NCBI RefSeq assembly: GCF_019192735.1
Contig: NZ_JAHTKP010000016.1
Location: 97,393-161,392 of the forward strand
Source of the DNA: Kitasatospora aureofaciens
Lineage (GTDB): Bacteria > Actinomycetota > Actinomycetes > Streptomycetales > Streptomycetaceae
Direction: 5' to 3'
DNA length: 64,000 bases
The notes under the pieces were generated by a model. It made no database searches and was not told the DNA's origin. It was given only the letters and a program-made list of their open reading frames with translations. Positions 23,894 through 32,710 of this stretch are shown piece after piece. Both the position numbers and the translations under genes were made by a program. Every line of letters starts with the position of its first letter. Position 1 is the stretch's first letter.

Positions 23894-26676
23894 CCACCGT
23901 CGACCAGGCCGACCTGCTGCTCCGCGCCCGGCGGCGCGCACGCCCTGCCGCTCCCACTCCTATGGCATCCACCGGCCCCGCCCCGCTGTCGCACGCCCAG
24001 CAGCGGATGTGGCTGATGGACCACCTCGGCCAGGGCGGCGCCCTCTACAACGTCCCGCTCGCCACCCGGTTGCACGGTCCGCTCGACGCCGACGCCCTCG
24101 CCACCGCGCTCACCGCCCTCACCGAGCGGCACGCCGTCCTGCGCACCCACTACGGCCGGCGGGGCGACGAGCCCTACCAGGAGGCCGCCCCGGTCACCCC
24201 GGTGCCCCTCCCGGTCGTCGACGCCACCGCGTCGGACGCGCCCGCGCTGCTCGCCGCCGAGGCGGCCCGCCCGTTCGACCTCGCCACCGGCCCGGTCCTG
24301 CGTGCGCTGCTGCTCCGGCACGCCCCGGACGACCACACGTTCCTGTTGACGATCCATCACATTGCCGTGGACGGCGGGTCCCTGCCGATCCTCGGGGCCG
24401 ACCTCGCCGCCCTCTACCGGGCTTCGCGCGACGGCATGCCCGCCCAACTCCCGCCGCCCGGAATGCCGTACGCCGACCACGCCCGCCGCGAGCGCGCCCG
24501 CGACGCCGAACTCACCGCCGCCGCCGACACCCGCGCCGCCCAACTGGCCGGTGCCCGCCCGCTCCCGCTGTTGCGTCCCGTCCCGCCCGGCGCCCGCGAG
24601 CGCCGCGCCGCCCTGCACAGCGCCCCGCTCGACCCCGGCACCCTCGACGGCCTGCGCCGCCTCGGCACCCGGCACGGCGCCACCCTGTTCGCCGTCGTCC
24701 TGGCGGCCGCCTTCGCGACCCTGCGCATCGCCTCCGGCGAGGCCGACCTCACCCTCGGCTGCGCCAGCGGCCACCGCGCCGGGCCCGAGCTGCGCCGGAC
24801 GGTCGGCCTGAGCGTCAACACCCTCGCCGTCCGGGCGGACGTGGCAGGGGACTTGGCGTTCGCAGAGGTCCTGGCCCGGGTCAAGGCCGCCCTGCTGGAC
24901 GCGCAGCAGCACCACGAGGTCCCGTTCGACCTGGTCCTCGAACGCCTCGGCGCCGACGCGCGCGGAGCGGACGGCAGCCCGCTGCTCGCCGTGAGCTGCG
25001 ACGTCGTCCACCCGGCCGAACCCCTGGCGCTGCCCGGGCTGCGCGCGGAGAACGTCGAACTCGACCTCGGGCTGGCCAAGTTCGGCCTCGCCCTGCTGGT
25101 CGAGGACGGCCCAAAGCCGCGCTGTCTCGTCCAGCACGACCGGGACGCCCTCGACGAGCCGACGGCCGGCCGGCTGCTCACCGCGTTCGCCGAACTGCTC
25201 GCCGCCGGCGCCGCCGACGAGAACCGCCGCCTCGACGCACTTCCCGGCGAGCGGCTCACCGCGGCCGAACATCCCGCCGTGAGCGCTCTGTTGGCGGATC
25301 CCCGGGTCGTCGAGGCCACGGTCGCGCAGCCGGCGGACGGTCCGCTGCTCGCCTACGCCGTCGTGCGCGGCCCGGTCGCACCCAGTGGCGGCGAACTTCG
25401 GTCGGGCCTTCGCCGCGTCGTGCGTGCTGCCGAACTTCCGGTAGCCGTCGTCCTGTTGGACCGGCTGCCCCGCCACAAGGACGGCACCCCCGACCACACC
25501 CGCCTGCCCGGCGCGACGCGGCCGGGCACCGACGAACGCGGCCCGCTGGCGGCCGTCCGCGAGGCCTTCGGCGAACTGCTCGGCAGCATCCCGGCCACGG
25601 ACGGCGACTTCTTCCACCTCGGTGGCCACTCCCTGGTCGCCGTCCAACTCGCCGAACGCCTGCGCACCAGGACCGGCCTCCCGCTGACCGGCCTCGACAT
25701 CCTCGAACAGCGCACTCCCCGCGCTCTGGCCGCGCTCCTGGCCACCCGCGCCGACGAGCGCCGCACCGCCCTCGTCCGCACCGGCGCGCCGGTCAACCGC
25801 GCCCGCGCCGGCACCGTGCTGGTCACCGGCGCCACCGGAGGGGTCGGCGCGGCCGTCCTCCAGGAACTGATCGCCCTGGGCCGCCCGGTCCGGGCCCTGG
25901 TCCGCCCCGAATCGGCCCACCTGGCGGCCCTGAACGGCGTCGAGGTGGCCGAGGGCGACCTCGCCGACCTCGACAGCCTGCGCCGTGCCGTGGAGGGCGC
26001 CGACGCCGTCATCCACGCGGCCTGCACCTTCACCGAGCACGCCACCGACGTGGCTGCGATGCGGGCCCTCGTGGACGGCTGGCGCGGCGGCCCGTTCGTC
26101 TTCGTCAGCAGCATCGACGCCTACGGCCGCCCCGCCGGCGCCGACGTCCCCGAGGGCGCCCCGCCCGGCCCGTCGCTCAGCCCGTACGGCCAGGCCAAAC
26201 TGGACTGCGAACGCATCCTCCTGGAAGCCGGCCGGGACCCCGCGAGCATCGTGCGCGCCCCGATCGTCTGGGGCCCGCACCAGCGCCTGCGCGACCAGCT
26301 CCGCTGGGGCTCCACCGGCGCGCTGTACCAGGCCGCGCTGGCCGGCCGGCCCATCACCCTTCCTGACGGCCCGGGTTGGACCGGCGCCTCCTGGGTGCAC
26401 TCCGCCGCCCTCGCCCGGGCCCTCGCCGCCTGCACGGCCGAGCACCCGCCCGCCGCCGGGCGGATCGTCAACGCCGTGACGGGCCACGTCTCGTGGCCTG
26501 ACTTCACCACCGAACTCGTTCGCCTGCTCGGCTCCACCAGCACCATCGAGACCGGCCCCGAAGCCGACCAGGAGCTCCAACGTCCCTGGCAGTACCGGGC
26601 GGAGGCCCTCGCCGCACCCCTCCGCCCGGAGCCGGGGGAGGACTGGCGCAGCGTCCTCGCCGCGATGGTCGGCTGA
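23890..26676 (+). CDS. NRPS C-(adenylation remnant)-T-SDR fusion, likely chain-finishing enzyme
   Basis: 928 residues, ATG overlapping the previous stop. Condensation domain (about 25-440): LSHAQQRMWLMDHL and HHIAVDGGS near 155. Next comes only a stub of an adenylation domain (about 450-540), holding an A9/A10-like end (VVLLDRLPRHKDGTPDHTRL) without the 350-residue ATP-binding core. Then carrier motif DFFHLGGHSL (Ser near 581) and an extended SDR domain: TGATGGVGAAV (about 643), VSSIDAYG and YGQAK (about 765), the Ser-Tyr-Lys set. The SDR is shorter than typical NRPS terminal reductases and resembles NAD-dependent epimerase/dehydrogenases. With no thioesterase in the cluster, it may reduce or release the product. 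Confidence 0.88.
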   Translation: MTTVDQADLLLRARRRARPAAPTPMASTGPAPLSHAQQRMWLMDHLGQGGALYNVPLATRLHGPLDADALATALTALTERHAVLRTHYGRRGDEPYQEAAPVTPVPLPVVDATASDAPALLAAEAARPFDLATGPVLRALLLRHAPDDHTFLLTIHHIAVDGGSLPILGADLAALYRASRDGMPAQLPPPGMPYADHARRERARDAELTAAADTRAAQLAGARPLPLLRPVPPGARERRAALHSAPLDPGTLDGLRRLGTRHGATLFAVVLAAAFATLRIASGEADLTLGCASGHRAGPELRRTVGLSVNTLAVRADVAGDLAFAEVLARVKAALLDAQQHHEVPFDLVLERLGADARGADGSPLLAVSCDVVHPAEPLALPGLRAENVELDLGLAKFGLALLVEDGPKPRCLVQHDRDALDEPTAGRLLTAFAELLAAGAADENRRLDALPGERLTAAEHPAVSALLADPRVVEATVAQPADGPLLAYAVVRGPVAPSGGELRSGLRRVVRAAELPVAVVLLDRLPRHKDGTPDHTRLPGATRPGTDERGPLAAVREAFGELLGSIPATDGDFFHLGGHSLVAVQLAERLRTRTGLPLTGLDILEQRTPRALAALLATRADERRTALVRTGAPVNRARAGTVLVTGATGGVGAAVLQELIALGRPVRALVRPESAHLAALNGVEVAEGDLADLDSLRRAVEGADAVIHAACTFTEHATDVAAMRALVDGWRGGPFVFVSSIDAYGRPAGADVPEGAPPGPSLSPYGQAKLDCERILLEAGRDPASIVRAPIVWGPHQRLRDQLRWGSTGALYQAALAGRPITLPDGPGWTGASWVHSAALARALAACTAEHPPAAGRIVNAVTGHVSWPDFTTELVRLLGSTSTIETGPEADQELQRPWQYRAEALAAPLRPEPGEDWRSVLAAMVG

Positions 26677-26685
26677 CCGGTTGAG

Positions 26686-26722
26686 ACCGAGGCCCCCGGC
26701 GGATCCCGCCGGGGGCCTCGGT
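26686..26722 (+). terminator. Strong terminator closing the NRPS cluster
   Basis: Perfect 17-bp stem: ACCGAGGCCCCCGGCGG at 26686-26702 and its complement at 26706-26722, with a 3-nt loop (ATC). It starts 10 nt after the stop of the fusion gene and also lies downstream of the convergent gene ending at 26736, so it may work in both directions. Confidence 0.85.
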
Positions 26723-26735
26723 GCCTTCCGACCGA

Positions 26736-27506
26736 CTATTCGACGTACTTCCGCAAAACCTGCTGGTAGTCCGCGAATTCGGGCTCGGAGTGCAGCTTGT
26801 CGATGCCCTTCTTGAGGTAGACCATGCTCGGGCAGTTCGCCTTCGCGCTGCCCGCCACCCGCTCGTTGCCCAACTTCTTGCCCGTCCGGGCCTCGTACAC
26901 GGTGACGTTGTACACGCCGCGGTAGAGCTTGAGGGAGTCCGACGTGAACTTGCAGTCGGTGATGAACTCGCCGTCGTCCGGCTCGTCCAGGCAGGCGATG
27001 AGCTGCACGCGGTGCGGGTCGAGCTTGTTCCCGCTCCACTGCTCCGGCGTCCCGGAGGGCGGATAGACGGCGTGGGACGCGCCGGACTCCCAGATGCCGA
27101 ACATCGCGACCGGGTGCGGACCGGGTCCCGTGTGCTCGGCGGTCTGGGTGAAGTACTTCCGGGCGAGGGCGCCCCCGCAGCCGTCCTCCAGGTCCGAGAT
27201 CCGGCTCAGCGCCTTGTCGCTGGCCTTCGGCTCGAAGACCACCCAGTAGACGCCGTACCCGACCACCCCCACCATCGCGAGGGCGACCACCCGCAGCACC
27301 AGCGTCCGCCGCCTCCGCTGCTCCGGCGTCACCGGCCGCCCGTCCCGCGGCCCGCGCTTCTTGGTGACCACGGCGTACACCAGGAACGCGATCGGCGAGA
27401 CCGCCACGACGGCGAACAGCACACCGATCGGCACATTGCCGCCCTGGAACCCGAACACCGAGAACAAGACTGCGAGAGCCATGAGCAGAACTGTCAACTT
27501 GGCCAT
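26736..27506 (-). CDS. Membrane protein of unknown function
   Basis: 256 residues from the ATG at 27506 (GGAAGG upstream on the minus strand); a longer frame adds Pro/His-rich sequence. Three membrane segments: about 4-18, 24-45 (VPIGVLFAVVAVSPIAFLVYAVV) and 70-92 (VLRVVALAMVGVVGYGVYWVVF). A C-terminal soluble domain of about 160 residues has five or six cysteines (GCGG, IACLDE, TDCKFTSD, KANCPSMVYLKK) that could form disulphides outside the cell. I do not recognise the family. The cysteine pattern, with YNVTVYEARTGKKL, resembles actinobacterial extracytoplasmic domains fused to membrane anchors. Convergent with the NRPS cluster. Confidence 0.75.
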   Translation of the reverse strand: MAKLTVLLMALAVLFSVFGFQGGNVPIGVLFAVVAVSPIAFLVYAVVTKKRGPRDGRPVTPEQRRRRTLVLRVVALAMVGVVGYGVYWVVFEPKASDKALSRISDLEDGCGGALARKYFTQTAEHTGPGPHPVAMFGIWESGASHAVYPPSGTPEQWSGNKLDPHRVQLIACLDEPDDGEFITDCKFTSDSLKLYRGVYNVTVYEARTGKKLGNERVAGSAKANCPSMVYLKKGIDKLHSEPEFADYQQVLRKYVE

Positions 27507-27631
27507 GAACAACGCCTTCCAACGGATCAAGAGCAGCCGTGAGACTACCGGCGGCGGGTGGGCACAGGGGTGGCCGTGTGCCGGACCGGGACAGGCTTGA
27601 TGCAGACCTGTCACGGAAGGCGACCTGACCC

Positions 27632-27691
27632 CCCTTCAACATGCCAGTGCCCGCCCGGTGGTTTCCGGGCGGGCACTGGCATGTTGAAGGG
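27632..27691. terminator. 27-bp perfect-stem bidirectional-type hairpin after chitinase gene
   Basis: 27632-27658 pairs perfectly with 27665-27691, with a 6-nt loop (TGGTTT). It begins 8 nt beyond the chitinase stop in that gene's direction and would end its transcription before the next minus-strand gene. The outer part (CCCTTCAACATGCCAGTG) gives A/T-containing ends to an otherwise GC-rich stem. Confidence 0.85.
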
Positions 27692-27698
27692 CCTTCGG

Positions 27699-28769
27699 CT
27701 AACGGCCCTGGAGGGACTTGACGTTGTTGGCGAAGGTCCAGTCGCGGGAGCCGTCCCAGTTGAGGGACCAGGTCATGAGGCCCTTGAGGCGGTTGCCGGC
27801 ACCGGAGCCGTAGGTGTTCCAGGCCTGGGCGACCTGGGACGGGTCCATGTAGCCGCCGCCGGCGCCGGGTTGGGCGGGGAGGCCGGGAACCTGCTGGTCG
27901 TAGGGGATCTGGACCGTGGTGCCCTGGACGGTGAGGCCGTTGGCGAGGCAGTCGGTCTGCGCGGTGAAGCCCTGGACGGTGCCGGCCTGGTACGAGTCGC
28001 CGGAGCAGCCGTACATGCTGCCGTTGTAGTACTGCATGTTCAGCCACCACAGGCGGCCGTTGTCGACGTACTTCTTGATCACGGGCAGGTAGGCGCCCCA
28101 GATGGAGCCGTAGGTGACGCTGGCGCCGGTGACGTAGGCGGTCTCGGGGGCCATGGTGAGGCCGAAGCCGGGGGGCATGGCGGCGAGGATGCCGTCGATG
28201 ATGCGGATGAGGTTGGCCTGGGAGGGGGAGAGGCTGGTGATGCTGCCGCTGCCGACGAGGCCGGTCTCGATGTCGATGTCGATGCCGTCGAAGTTGTTGG
28301 CCCTGAGGATCGGCACGATGGTGGCGACGAAGCGGTCGGCGACGTCGCTGTTGGAGAGGTCGATGCCGGCGGCGGCGCCGCCGATGGACATCAGGACGGT
28401 CAGGCCGCTCGCCTTGGCCTGGCAGACCTCGTCGGGGGTGGGGACCTTGACGCCGGTGTCCATGCCGTCCTGCCACAGCGCCGTGCCGTCGGAGAGGATG
28501 ACGGGGAAGGCGGTGGTGACGACGTTGTAGCCGTTGCCGGTGATGCGGGAGTCGGTGAGCGGGATCCAGCCGAGCGGCGGGTGGACGCCGTTGGCGGCGC
28601 CGTCCCAGTTCTCCCAGTAGCCCTGGAGGACCTTGCCGGCGGGGCGCTGCTGCTGGGCGCAGGACGCCTGATCGGCAGGAGAGGCGCCGTGGGCGGCGGT
28701 GGCGGGCAGCGCGGTGGTCGCGAGTGCGAGGGCGAGCGCGCCGAGGAGGCGCGCGGTGCGGTGGGCCAT
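27699..28769 (-). CDS. Secreted GH18 chitinase
   Basis: 356 residues from the ATG at 28769 (GGAAGGGAG upstream). Signal peptide: MAHRTARLLGALALALATTALPATAAHGA, with likely cleavage after HGA. The glycoside hydrolase family 18 catalytic motif DxxDxDxE is intact as DGIDIDIE, preceded by the SIGG motif (VLMSIGGAAAG); MAPETAYV and MTWSLNWDGS complete the barrel landmarks. There is no carbohydrate-binding module, so this is a single-domain exochitinase/endochitinase of the Streptomyces ChiC/ChiA-like GH18 type (subtype uncertain). It hydrolyses beta-1,4-GlcNAc polymers outside the cell. Monocistronic, with its own terminator. Confidence 0.93.
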   Translation of the reverse strand: MAHRTARLLGALALALATTALPATAAHGASPADQASCAQQQRPAGKVLQGYWENWDGAANGVHPPLGWIPLTDSRITGNGYNVVTTAFPVILSDGTALWQDGMDTGVKVPTPDEVCQAKASGLTVLMSIGGAAAGIDLSNSDVADRFVATIVPILRANNFDGIDIDIETGLVGSGSITSLSPSQANLIRIIDGILAAMPPGFGLTMAPETAYVTGASVTYGSIWGAYLPVIKKYVDNGRLWWLNMQYYNGSMYGCSGDSYQAGTVQGFTAQTDCLANGLTVQGTTVQIPYDQQVPGLPAQPGAGGGYMDPSQVAQAWNTYGSGAGNRLKGLMTWSLNWDGSRDWTFANNVKSLQGR

Positions 28770-29010
28770 GGCGGAGTAGCTCCCTTCCGGCCATGGCGTC
28801 GGCCCGCGCGGCAGGGGGCGGCGGGGTGTGGGGGAGGCCATGGCGAGGTGACGTGGGGGTGGGCGGCGGGAAGCGGGAAGCCCGGGCGGCTGGGTACGTG
28901 TCGCGGCCCTGACACGTCCGGCACCCGCAGGGGATCGTAGGGCGGCCCCGAAGGGGCGTCAATAGGTCTGGACCACGGCCGGAACCCGGGCCCGGCGGCG
29001 GAGCGCCGGA

Positions 29011-29439
29011 CTATCGCTCGCCGCGTGGCCGCAGTTCCAGGAGCAGGCCGGCTGCTTCCGCTCGGACGGTCTCGTCCGGGTCCGACGTCAGGTGCGAGCA
29101 GAGCAGTTGGAGGTGTGCCCGGTCCTCGTCGGACTGGAGGCAGCTGCAGATGATCGCGTCATTGAGGTGATCACTGGAGTCGTGGTCGGCGTCCGCGAAT
29201 GCCGCGAGTACCAGCCGCAGCCCGCAGGTGTCCCGGCGTTCGAGCAGGGCTTCGGCCGTTTCCTGGGTGACGGCGGTGTCCTGGCCGTCCAGCAGGAGCC
29301 GGCGCAGGACGTCGGTGGCGGCGGGGAGGTGCGCATAGGCGGCGAGGTGACGTCCGGCGGCCGCCCTGACGGACCAGGACGGCGAGTCGGAGGCTCGAAT
29401 GGCCGCGTTCAGCTCGTCGTCGATCTCGGAATTCCCCAT
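29011..29439 (-). CDS. HEAT-repeat protein
   Basis: 142 residues from the ATG at 29439. Alpha-helical repeats: SWSVRAAAGRHLAAYAHLPAATDVLRRLLLDGQDTAVTQETAEALLERRDTCGLRLVLAAF, then PDETVRAEAAGLLLELR, with the D-x-x-V-R-x-x-A-A pattern of HEAT units. Small cytosolic protein of this kind, about four repeats, probably a protein-binding scaffold. The acidic middle (DADHDSSDHLNDAIICSCLQSDED) has two close cysteines. Partner unknown. No operon neighbour; the nearest gene is 170 bp upstream on the same strand. Confidence 0.7.
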   Translation of the reverse strand: MGNSEIDDELNAAIRASDSPSWSVRAAAGRHLAAYAHLPAATDVLRRLLLDGQDTAVTQETAEALLERRDTCGLRLVLAAFADADHDSSDHLNDAIICSCLQSDEDRAHLQLLCSHLTSDPDETVRAEAAGLLLELRPRGER

Positions 29440-29609
29440 GGCGTCATCCTGGCATGGGGCCTGGGACCGGCCGAACGGTTGCTTGACGAACCATCGGCTG
29501 CAACCACCCGCAGCGACGCGCGTCGCATCAGGTCCGCAACACGCCGGGAACGCGTCGGAGACGTGCCGGCGTGTCGGCGGCCCGGGCCCGTGCGGGGTGC
29601 CGTACCGCG

Positions 29610-29966
29610 TTACCCCTCGGCCTCCGTCCCGGCTGCTTCCCCGGCTGCTTCCTCGTTGGCTTCGTCCAGCTTCCGCAGCCCTGCCAGGGTCCGGTCCAGG
29701 ACCTTTGCCCGGAAGGGGTGCCCGGGTGCGAGCACCTGCAGGGCCGCCAGCGCCTCGTGGAGCAGTGCGCGCCGTACCTGCGGCAGGTGCGCGACCTCGG
29801 GAGAGCGGCTCGCCTCCACCAGGACGTACGCCAGCTTGGAGGCGTACACCTGCGGGCTCACCGCGTACAGGAGCCGGTACACCCCCAGTCCGGCCGGCGC
29901 GTGCAGCACCCGCCCGTCGTGGCTCATCAGCCGCATCCGCGCCTTCAGCACGAGATCCCGATCCAT
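29610..29966 (-). CDS. Hypothetical small helical protein
   Basis: 118 residues from the ATG at 29966, with a G-rich leader (GGGGGCGTGAGG) just upstream. No membrane segment. Predicted to be mostly helical: VYRLLYAVSPQVYASKLAYVLVEASRS and VRRALLHEALAALQVLA, ending in a Glu/Ala-rich tail. Codon use is typical of the window. I do not recognise a family; it looks like a conserved actinobacterial hypothetical. Function unknown. Confidence 0.55.
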   Translation of the reverse strand: MDRDLVLKARMRLMSHDGRVLHAPAGLGVYRLLYAVSPQVYASKLAYVLVEASRSPEVAHLPQVRRALLHEALAALQVLAPGHPFRAKVLDRTLAGLRKLDEANEEAAGEAAGTEAEG

Positions 29967-30503
29967 CCTCACGCCCCCTGTTCGCTTCGCCCACCTGTCC
30001 CCGGCCCGGCGGCAGCACGACGCGCGCGCCGGCCCCGCGAGGCGGGTGCCGGCACGTGGCCGAGGGAGTGGATGCGGACGAGTCTGCGGGGCCCGCCCGG
30101 GTCCGGGCAAGGCGAAAGCGGCGTGCGCTGCGTCCTACCGCAACCTCCCGCCGGCCTGGCAGGATTGGGGTCGGCACACACCTGGGTCGGGTTCACGCCC
30201 GCGCGCGTTCGATCCGCGCACTCTCAGCGCGCTCTCCGTGCACCGCAGGCACGTTGAGAGAACACCGTCCGAGGGCGAGCTGGCATCGGCGAGCCCAAAG
30301 GCCTGTAAAGCCCCTCGTGTGTCGGCGTCTGCTGCCGGTGGTTGCCAGCCCGAGTCCGTCCGTTCGGGTCCTTCGTGTGCGCGTGGTCCGGGGCGGTGTG
30401 GTGTGTCGGGTTCCGGTGGTGGTTGCGGGTGGGGAGTTTGTGTTCTGGCTACGATCGGCTGTGCGGGGTATGGACACACCGGTTTGTGGCGGGAGTGGGA
30501 CGG
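29967..30503. other. Intergenic region upstream of pgm
   Basis: 537 bp without a supported gene. The part from about 30370 is strikingly rich in G and T on the + strand (repeated GGTGTGG/GGTGGTGG), like the stretch before the sugar transporter at 54400-54500. TACGAT at about 30453 could be the -10 box of pgm, about 45 nt before its start. No -35 box stands out. Confidence 0.4.
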
Positions 30504-32144
30504 ATGGTGCACGTACGGGCTGGTCGGCCGGCCGAGTCGGGTGATCTGGTGGATGTGGCACGGTTGGTGACGGCGTATTACGCGTTGCGTCCGGATCCGC
30601 TGGAGGCGGGTCAGCGGGTGGTGTTCGGGACGTCGGGGCATCGGGGTTCGTCGTTGGACGGGGCGTTCAACGAGGATCACATCGCAGCGACGACGCAGGC
30701 GATTTGTGAGTACCGGGAGCGGCAGGGTGTCGGGGGGCCGTTGTTCCTGGGGGTGGATACGCATGCGTTGTCGGAGCCGGCGCGGGTGACGGCGGTGGAG
30801 GTGCTGGCAGCGAACGGGGTGCAGGTGCTGCTGGACGAGGCCGATGGTTATACGCCGACGCCGGCGGTGTCGCATGCGGTGTTGGCGCACAATCGGCGCA
30901 GTCCGCGGGCGTTGGCGGACGGGATCGTGGTGACGCCGTCGCACAACCCGCCGCGGGACGGGGGTTTCAAGTACAACCCGCCCAGTGGGGGGCCCGCGGG
31001 GTCGGAGGCGACGGGGTGGATCCAGGACCGGGCGAACGAGTTGATCCGGGAGGGGCTGCGGGGGGTCCGGAGGGTCCCGTGGGCGCGGGCGCTGGCGGCG
31101 GCGACGACCGGGCGCTACGACTTCCTGGGCGCCTATGTGGACGATCTGCCGCACGTGCTGGACCTGGATGCGGTGCGGGCGGCGGGGGTTCGGATCGGTG
31201 CGGATCCGCTGGGCGGGGCGTCGGTGGCGTACTGGGGGCGGATCGCGGAGGTGCACCGGCTGGATCTGACGGTCGTCAACCCGGAGGTCGACCCGACGTG
31301 GCGGTTCATGACGCTGGACTGGGACGGGAAGATCCGGATGGACTGCTCGTCGCCGGCGGCGATGGCCTCGCTGATCGGGCGCCGCGACCAGTACGCGATC
31401 GCCACCGGGAACGACGCGGATGCCGACCGGCACGGCATCGTCACCCCGGACGGCGGGCTGATGAACCCGAACCACTACCTGGCGGTGGCGGTGGACTACC
31501 TGTACCGCAACCGCCGGGACTGGCCGGCGGATGCGGCGGTCGGCAAGACGCTGGTGTCGTCGTCGATGCTGGACCGGGTCGCGTCCGATCTGGGACGGGA
31601 GCTGGTGGAGGTGCCGGTCGGTTTCAAGTGGTTCGTCGACGGGCTGCTGGAGGGTTCGATCGGCTTTGGCGGGGAGGAGTCGGCGGGGGCGTCGTTCCTG
31701 CGGCGTGACGGCGGGGTGTGGACCACGGACAAGGACGGGATCCTGCTGGCGCTGCTGGCGTCGGAGATCACGGCGGTGACCGGGGGCACGCCGAGTGCGT
31801 ACTACCGGGAGCTGACCGCGCGTCACGGCGAGCCCGCGTACGCCCGAATCGACGCGCCGGCGGACCGGGAGCAGAAGGCGCTTCTCTCCCGGCTGTCGCC
31901 GGAGCGGGTGAGGGCGCGCGAGCTGGCGGGGGAGCCGGTGACGGCGGTGCTGGCGAAGGCGCCGGGCAACGGGGCGGCGATCGGCGGGATCAAGGTGTGT
32001 ACGGACAACGCCTGGTTCGCGGCGCGGCCCTCGGGGACGGAGGACGTGTACAAGATCTACGCGGAGTCCTTCCACGGCCCGGAGCACCTGGCCCGGGTGC
32101 AGGAGGAGGCGCGCGCGCTGGTGGGGGAGGTCCTCGGGGCCTGA
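30504..32144 (+). CDS. pgm: Phosphoglucomutase (alpha-D-glucose phosphate-specific)
   Basis: 546 residues, the usual length for the bacterial enzyme; ATG at 30504 after GGGAGTGGGA. VVFGTSGHRGSSLDGAFNEDHI at the N-terminus, the active-site phosphoserine loop TPSHNPPRDGGFKYNPPSGG (Ser near 146), metal loop GNDADADRHG, sugar-binding GGEESAGASFLRRDG and phosphate loop RPSGTEDVYKIY. It interconverts glucose-1-phosphate and glucose-6-phosphate for glycogen, trehalose and cell-wall precursor metabolism. In its first half, third codon positions favour G and T (GTG, TTG, GCG, CGT), unlike the C-ending neighbours. Followed by its own terminator. Confidence 0.95.
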   Translation: MVHVRAGRPAESGDLVDVARLVTAYYALRPDPLEAGQRVVFGTSGHRGSSLDGAFNEDHIAATTQAICEYRERQGVGGPLFLGVDTHALSEPARVTAVEVLAANGVQVLLDEADGYTPTPAVSHAVLAHNRRSPRALADGIVVTPSHNPPRDGGFKYNPPSGGPAGSEATGWIQDRANELIREGLRGVRRVPWARALAAATTGRYDFLGAYVDDLPHVLDLDAVRAAGVRIGADPLGGASVAYWGRIAEVHRLDLTVVNPEVDPTWRFMTLDWDGKIRMDCSSPAAMASLIGRRDQYAIATGNDADADRHGIVTPDGGLMNPNHYLAVAVDYLYRNRRDWPADAAVGKTLVSSSMLDRVASDLGRELVEVPVGFKWFVDGLLEGSIGFGGEESAGASFLRRDGGVWTTDKDGILLALLASEITAVTGGTPSAYYRELTARHGEPAYARIDAPADREQKALLSRLSPERVRARELAGEPVTAVLAKAPGNGAAIGGIKVCTDNAWFAARPSGTEDVYKIYAESFHGPEHLARVQEEARALVGEVLGA

Positions 32145-32153
32145 CGGTGCGTT

Positions 32154-32191
32154 CGTGTGCCCCGGAGCGTGTACGCGCTCCGGGGCACACG
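32154..32191 (+). terminator. Terminator of pgm
   Basis: Perfect 16-bp stem: CGTGTGCCCCGGAGCG at 32154-32169 with its complement at 32176-32191 and a 6-nt loop. It begins 10 nt after the pgm stop. The convergent MarR gene ends just beyond it, so both may use it. Confidence 0.82.
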
Positions 32192-32224
32192 CATGTCGGG
32201 GGTGCGCGCCTGCCGGGGTGTGGG

Positions 32225-32698
32225 TCAGGGGATGTTGAAGGGTCCGTGTTCGGTGAAGCGCTGCAGCCCGCGGGCGAAGGCCTCGGCCTCGCCGGCGGGC
32301 CAGGGGGCGAGCGCTTCCTCGATGGCGGCGGCCAGGCGTCGGCGCATCTCGGCGACCGTCTGTTCGCCGGCCGGGGTGAGGGCGAGCAGGGTGGCGCGCT
32401 GGTCGCGGGGGTCGGTCTCGCGGTGCAGCAGGCCGGCGGCCTGGAGGCGGGTGGCGCGGCGGCTGACGCCGGAGCGGTCCAGGCCGATCTCGGTGGCGAG
32501 GTCGGCGGCGCTGCGTGCCCCGGTGCGGGCCAGGGCGCTGAGGACGGGGTAGGTGACCTCGTCCACGGCCTCGCCCAGGCCCTCGGTGAGGCGCCGGTGG
32601 AGCGCGGCGCGGGCGGGGCGGCGCAGGAGGGTGGCGAGGGCGTCGGCGACGGTGTCCCCGAGACCGGGGACGGGGGCGGGGCTTGCGGAGGAGTTCAC
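32225..32698 (-). CDS. MarR-family transcriptional regulator (divergent from NTF2-like gene)
   Basis: 157 residues from the GTG at 32698, which follows a GGGGGG ribosome-binding site; an ATG nine codons upstream lies inside the operator region and is less likely. Winged-helix core: VLSALARTGARSAADLATEIGLDRSGVSRRATRLQAAGLLHRETDPRDQRATLLALTPAGE, with the Asp-x-Arg wing signature. MarR dimers bind palindromes and release on binding small phenolic ligands or oxidants. The promoter region contains two copies of a perfect palindrome (32711-32773), so autoregulation and control of the divergent NTF2-like gene are likely. Confidence 0.9.
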   Translation of the reverse strand: MNSSASPAPVPGLGDTVADALATLLRRPARAALHRRLTEGLGEAVDEVTYPVLSALARTGARSAADLATEIGLDRSGVSRRATRLQAAGLLHRETDPRDQRATLLALTPAGEQTVAEMRRRLAAAIEEALAPWPAGEAEAFARGLQRFTEHGPFNIP

Positions 32699-32710
32699 CC
32701 CCCGATCGTA

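Noticed and set aside
23233..28962. 1909-codon minus-strand frame across the NRPS end and chitinase gene
   Set aside because: Composition typical of GC-rich antisense frames; the genuine chitinase lies in a different frame of the same strand.
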